The translations under genes and the position numbers were made by a program. 64,000 bases of DNA from Pseudoxanthomonas sp. (GTDB taxonomy: Bacteria; Pseudomonadota; Gammaproteobacteria; Xanthomonadales; Xanthomonadaceae), in NCBI RefSeq assembly GCF_002863005.1, contig NZ_PKDG01000052.1, forward strand, positions 1 to 64,000, given 5' to 3'. Positions 61,822-64,000 of the stretch are shown one piece after another (the stretch's first letter is position 1; each line of letters opens with the position of its first letter). The notes under the pieces were generated by a model that did no database searches, was not told the DNA's origin, and saw nothing but the letters and a program-made list of their open reading frames with translations.

Positions 61822-64000
61822 GTGACTACATTAATTTCGCGTGCCAATGCACACCCACAGAGGTGGTCCTGGAAATCGCTGCTGGGAATTGCAGCCACGC
61901 TGCTGATGGGGGTATCCCAGCAGGCGCAGGCACAGTCGTTCGGCACCTGCGATGCGCGGATGTTCCTGGAACAGACGAATTCGGCTACCACCTTGTCCAC
62001 GCTTTACAACGTGGTCTATACCACCGCACCGTTTACGTATGCCAGCCTGGGTACGGGTTCGCCCCGCAATGGCATTGGCTACAACACGCTGGACAACTAC
62101 ATCTATGGTATGGAGTGGGGCAGTAGCAGCGGTAATGAACTGATCCGCGTAGCGGCAAACGGCAGCAGCACCAACCTGGGCGTGGTCACCGGCTTGCCCG
62201 TGTCCAACTACAACAACGGTGTGATCTCGCCTACCGGCGATTATTACCTGACCTCAGGTTTTGGCGGGACGACGCTGTACCGGGTGAACCTGACCACCCG
62301 GGTCGCTACGCCTATCACGATGAGTTCGTCGATCACCGTGTCTGATCTGGCTTGGCACAACGGCTTGTTGTGGGGTGTCAACTCGACTACGGGCTCGCTG
62401 ATCAGCATCAATCCTGCGAATGGTGCCGTGACCACGATTGGGTCATCGTCCCCTGTCAACAATGCGATTTCGATGTGGGGTTTCAACAACGGTCTTTTCG
62501 CGGGCACCGGATCCGCTATCTACGCGGTTGATACGGCGACGGGCGCGGTCACGTTGATGAGTACGTCGCCGTCTGCCACCAACGCCGACGGTGCGAACTG
62601 TCCGGGTGCCAACATCCAGTTCAATGCCGACCTGTCGGTGACCAAGACCAACACGCCGGCATCGGGGCCTAACGACCTGGCCAACGACACCTACACGGCC
62701 GGCGAAACACGCACTTATACGATCGTTGTGCGCAACACCAGCGCCTCATTCGGTGCCCAGAACATCACGGTCAGCGATCCGCTTCCCGCCGGCATCAGTG
62801 CTGCGACGGTCAGCTGGACCTGTGCCAACACTTCCGGTGGCTCCCGCTGCGGTGCAGCCAGTGGCACTGGTGCGCTCAATGACACCGGCCTTGACCTGCC
62901 GCCCAACGCGGTAGCAACGTATCTGGTCACCATGACCGTGCCGACCACTTTCACCGGCGATCTGACCAACACGGCGACAATCACGCCGCCAAGTACTATC
63001 AACGACACCAATTCTGCCAACAATACCGCGATCGATACGGATTCCCCGGCGGCGCGCCTGACCATTATCAAATCGGTTCCGTCGGGGCAGGGAACCGCCT
63101 TCGACTTCAGTCAGTCCGGCATGCCGGCCACGGCAATCGGGTCGCCGAACGCAGCCACGGCGACGGCATTCACGCTCAATCCCAGCGTGGTGGCGGGCGG
63201 CAACCTGACGGCCACCCAGACCTACAGCAACGTGACTCCCGGCACGACGATCACGGTCAACGAGCTCAAGTCGTCCAATATTGCGCAGTACTCGCTGGTC
63301 AACATCGTCTGCACTAACGCGGCGGGTGCGCCGACAGGAAGCACATTCCCGACCAGCATCAACAACGCAGCACCCAACGGATCGCCCATGGGCACCGCCA
63401 CAATCAACTTGGTGCCCGGGGCTGACGTGACCTGCACGTTCAACAACGTGCGCAACCCGCGCGTCGTGATCGTCAAGAATACCGTGGGTGGCGATGGCAC
63501 CTTCACCTTCACCGAAGCCAGCTCGGCGGCCGGCACCTCGCTGTCACCGGCCAGCCCGATCAACCTGGTGACCTCGGGCGGATCGGCCACGGTCAACACC
63601 ACCATCGCCGGGTTGAGTGGTGCCACCACCACCAACGTGACCATCACCGAAGCGGTGACGGCCGGTTTTACCCTGAGCAGCATCAACTGCACCAATCTGA
63701 CCACCGGCACGGCATTGAACACCGGCACCACACCGTCGGCCACCGTTACGCTGGCCAGCCGGCAAGTCGTGCTGGGCAGTGTTGCTACCGGCTCTGAAGT
63801 GCAGTGCACCTTCGTCAATACGCGCAACGCACAACTGCAACTGCGCAAGACATGGGCGAATGCGCGCGTGAACGACGCGGTCAGTATTCCTGCTACCAGC
63901 GGCTTTGCCACCAACACCACGGCTTTCAGTTCGGTGGCCAACACCGCCAATGAATCCGACAGCAGTACGGCGGTCAACGTGTTGGTGGGCGCCACCGGCA
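61822..64000 (+). CDS. Large DUF11-type surface protein, 3' end beyond the window
   Basis: At least 726 residues. GTG 61822 with GGGGA seven to eleven bases before it; then a signal peptide (KSLLGIAATLLMGVSQQAQAQ). An N-terminal domain (about 40-265) has short repeated strands (GVVTGLPVSNYNNGVISPTG, DLAWHNGLLWGVNSTTGSLI, AISMWGFNNGLFAGTG), propeller-like. Next is a DUF11 domain (DLSVTKTNTPASGPNDL, TRTYTIVVRNTSA), then at least three SpaA/prealbumin-like repeats (VVIVKNTVGGDGTFTF, QLQLRKTWANARVND). Thr/Asn/Ser-rich, lower G+C than its neighbours. Related in layout to 53504-55849. Probably a cell-surface adhesin-like protein. Confidence 0.78.
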   Translation, partial: MTTLISRANAHPQRWSWKSLLGIAATLLMGVSQQAQAQSFGTCDARMFLEQTNSATTLSTLYNVVYTTAPFTYASLGTGSPRNGIGYNTLDNYIYGMEWGSSSGNELIRVAANGSSTNLGVVTGLPVSNYNNGVISPTGDYYLTSGFGGTTLYRVNLTTRVATPITMSSSITVSDLAWHNGLLWGVNSTTGSLISINPANGAVTTIGSSSPVNNAISMWGFNNGLFAGTGSAIYAVDTATGAVTLMSTSPSATNADGANCPGANIQFNADLSVTKTNTPASGPNDLANDTYTAGETRTYTIVVRNTSASFGAQNITVSDPLPAGISAATVSWTCANTSGGSRCGAASGTGALNDTGLDLPPNAVATYLVTMTVPTTFTGDLTNTATITPPSTINDTNSANNTAIDTDSPAARLTIIKSVPSGQGTAFDFSQSGMPATAIGSPNAATATAFTLNPSVVAGGNLTATQTYSNVTPGTTITVNELKSSNIAQYSLVNIVCTNAAGAPTGSTFPTSINNAAPNGSPMGTATINLVPGADVTCTFNNVRNPRVVIVKNTVGGDGTFTFTEASSAAGTSLSPASPINLVTSGGSATVNTTIAGLSGATTTNVTITEAVTAGFTLSSINCTNLTTGTALNTGTTPSATVTLASRQVVLGSVATGSEVQCTFVNTRNAQLQLRKTWANARVNDAVSIPATSGFATNTTAFSSVANTANESDSSTAVNVLVGATG

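Overview
The window is G+C-rich chromosomal DNA of a gammaproteobacterium, most likely a member of the Xanthomonadaceae (Pseudoxanthomonas, Lysobacter or Stenotrophomonas type; I cannot fix the genus). The reasons are the high-G+C codon use, an XAC0095-like small protein, a lysozyme/RTX protein of the kind secreted by Xanthomonas type IV systems next to lipoproteins, a split class II ribonucleotide reductase, and REP families typical of this group.

Layout. 0-5 kb: a 5'-damaged tail-specific protease, an AraC-type/alkyltransferase fusion and two EamA permeases. 5-10 kb: a molybdenum hydroxylase operon (Fe-S subunit, Mo subunit, dihaem lipoprotein) divergent from an XdhC-like and a MobA-like maturation gene. 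10-15 kb: a MacB-type efflux operon (adaptor, ATPase, two permeases). 15-19 kb: an ABC exporter with a DesK/DesR-like two-component pair. 19-26 kb: leucyl aminopeptidase, HAD phosphatase, an 0.8 kb interrupted palindrome, an AI-2E permease, a yqjD/yqjE-like trio and a DegQ-like protease. 26-30.7 kb: nrdJ, a histone H1-like gene and the NrdJb partner.

30.7-44.5 kb is the accessory part. It starts with a markedly A+T-richer 1186-residue SIR2 plus NACHT-like NTPase (an NLR-like anti-phage architecture), followed by an XAC0095-like gene and a 609-residue ABC-type ATPase fused to a SAM methyltransferase, which lies between two degenerate REP pairs. Small membrane and secreted proteins, a 21-bp minisatellite, and a candidate toxin-immunity module follow (two paralogous lipoproteins, a T4-lysozyme-like/RTX effector, and a membrane coiled-coil protein).

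44.8-48.8 kb is a BlaI/BlaR1-like regulated serine hydrolase operon with two matching palindromic operators. 49-51 kb holds FKBP, a REP-associated tyrosine transposase flanked by its probable cognate REPs, a PNPOx-like protein and an M28 peptidase. 52-64 kb carries small conserved genes, two DUF11-type surface proteins (the second runs off the window), a porin-like protein, an M20 peptidase, a CDP-glycerol transferase-like protein and a zincin.

The best candidates for undescribed biology are the ATPase-methyltransferase fusion beside the SIR2-NACHT protein, and the lipoprotein/lysozyme-RTX module. No rRNA, tRNA, CRISPR array or intact classical insertion sequence was seen.
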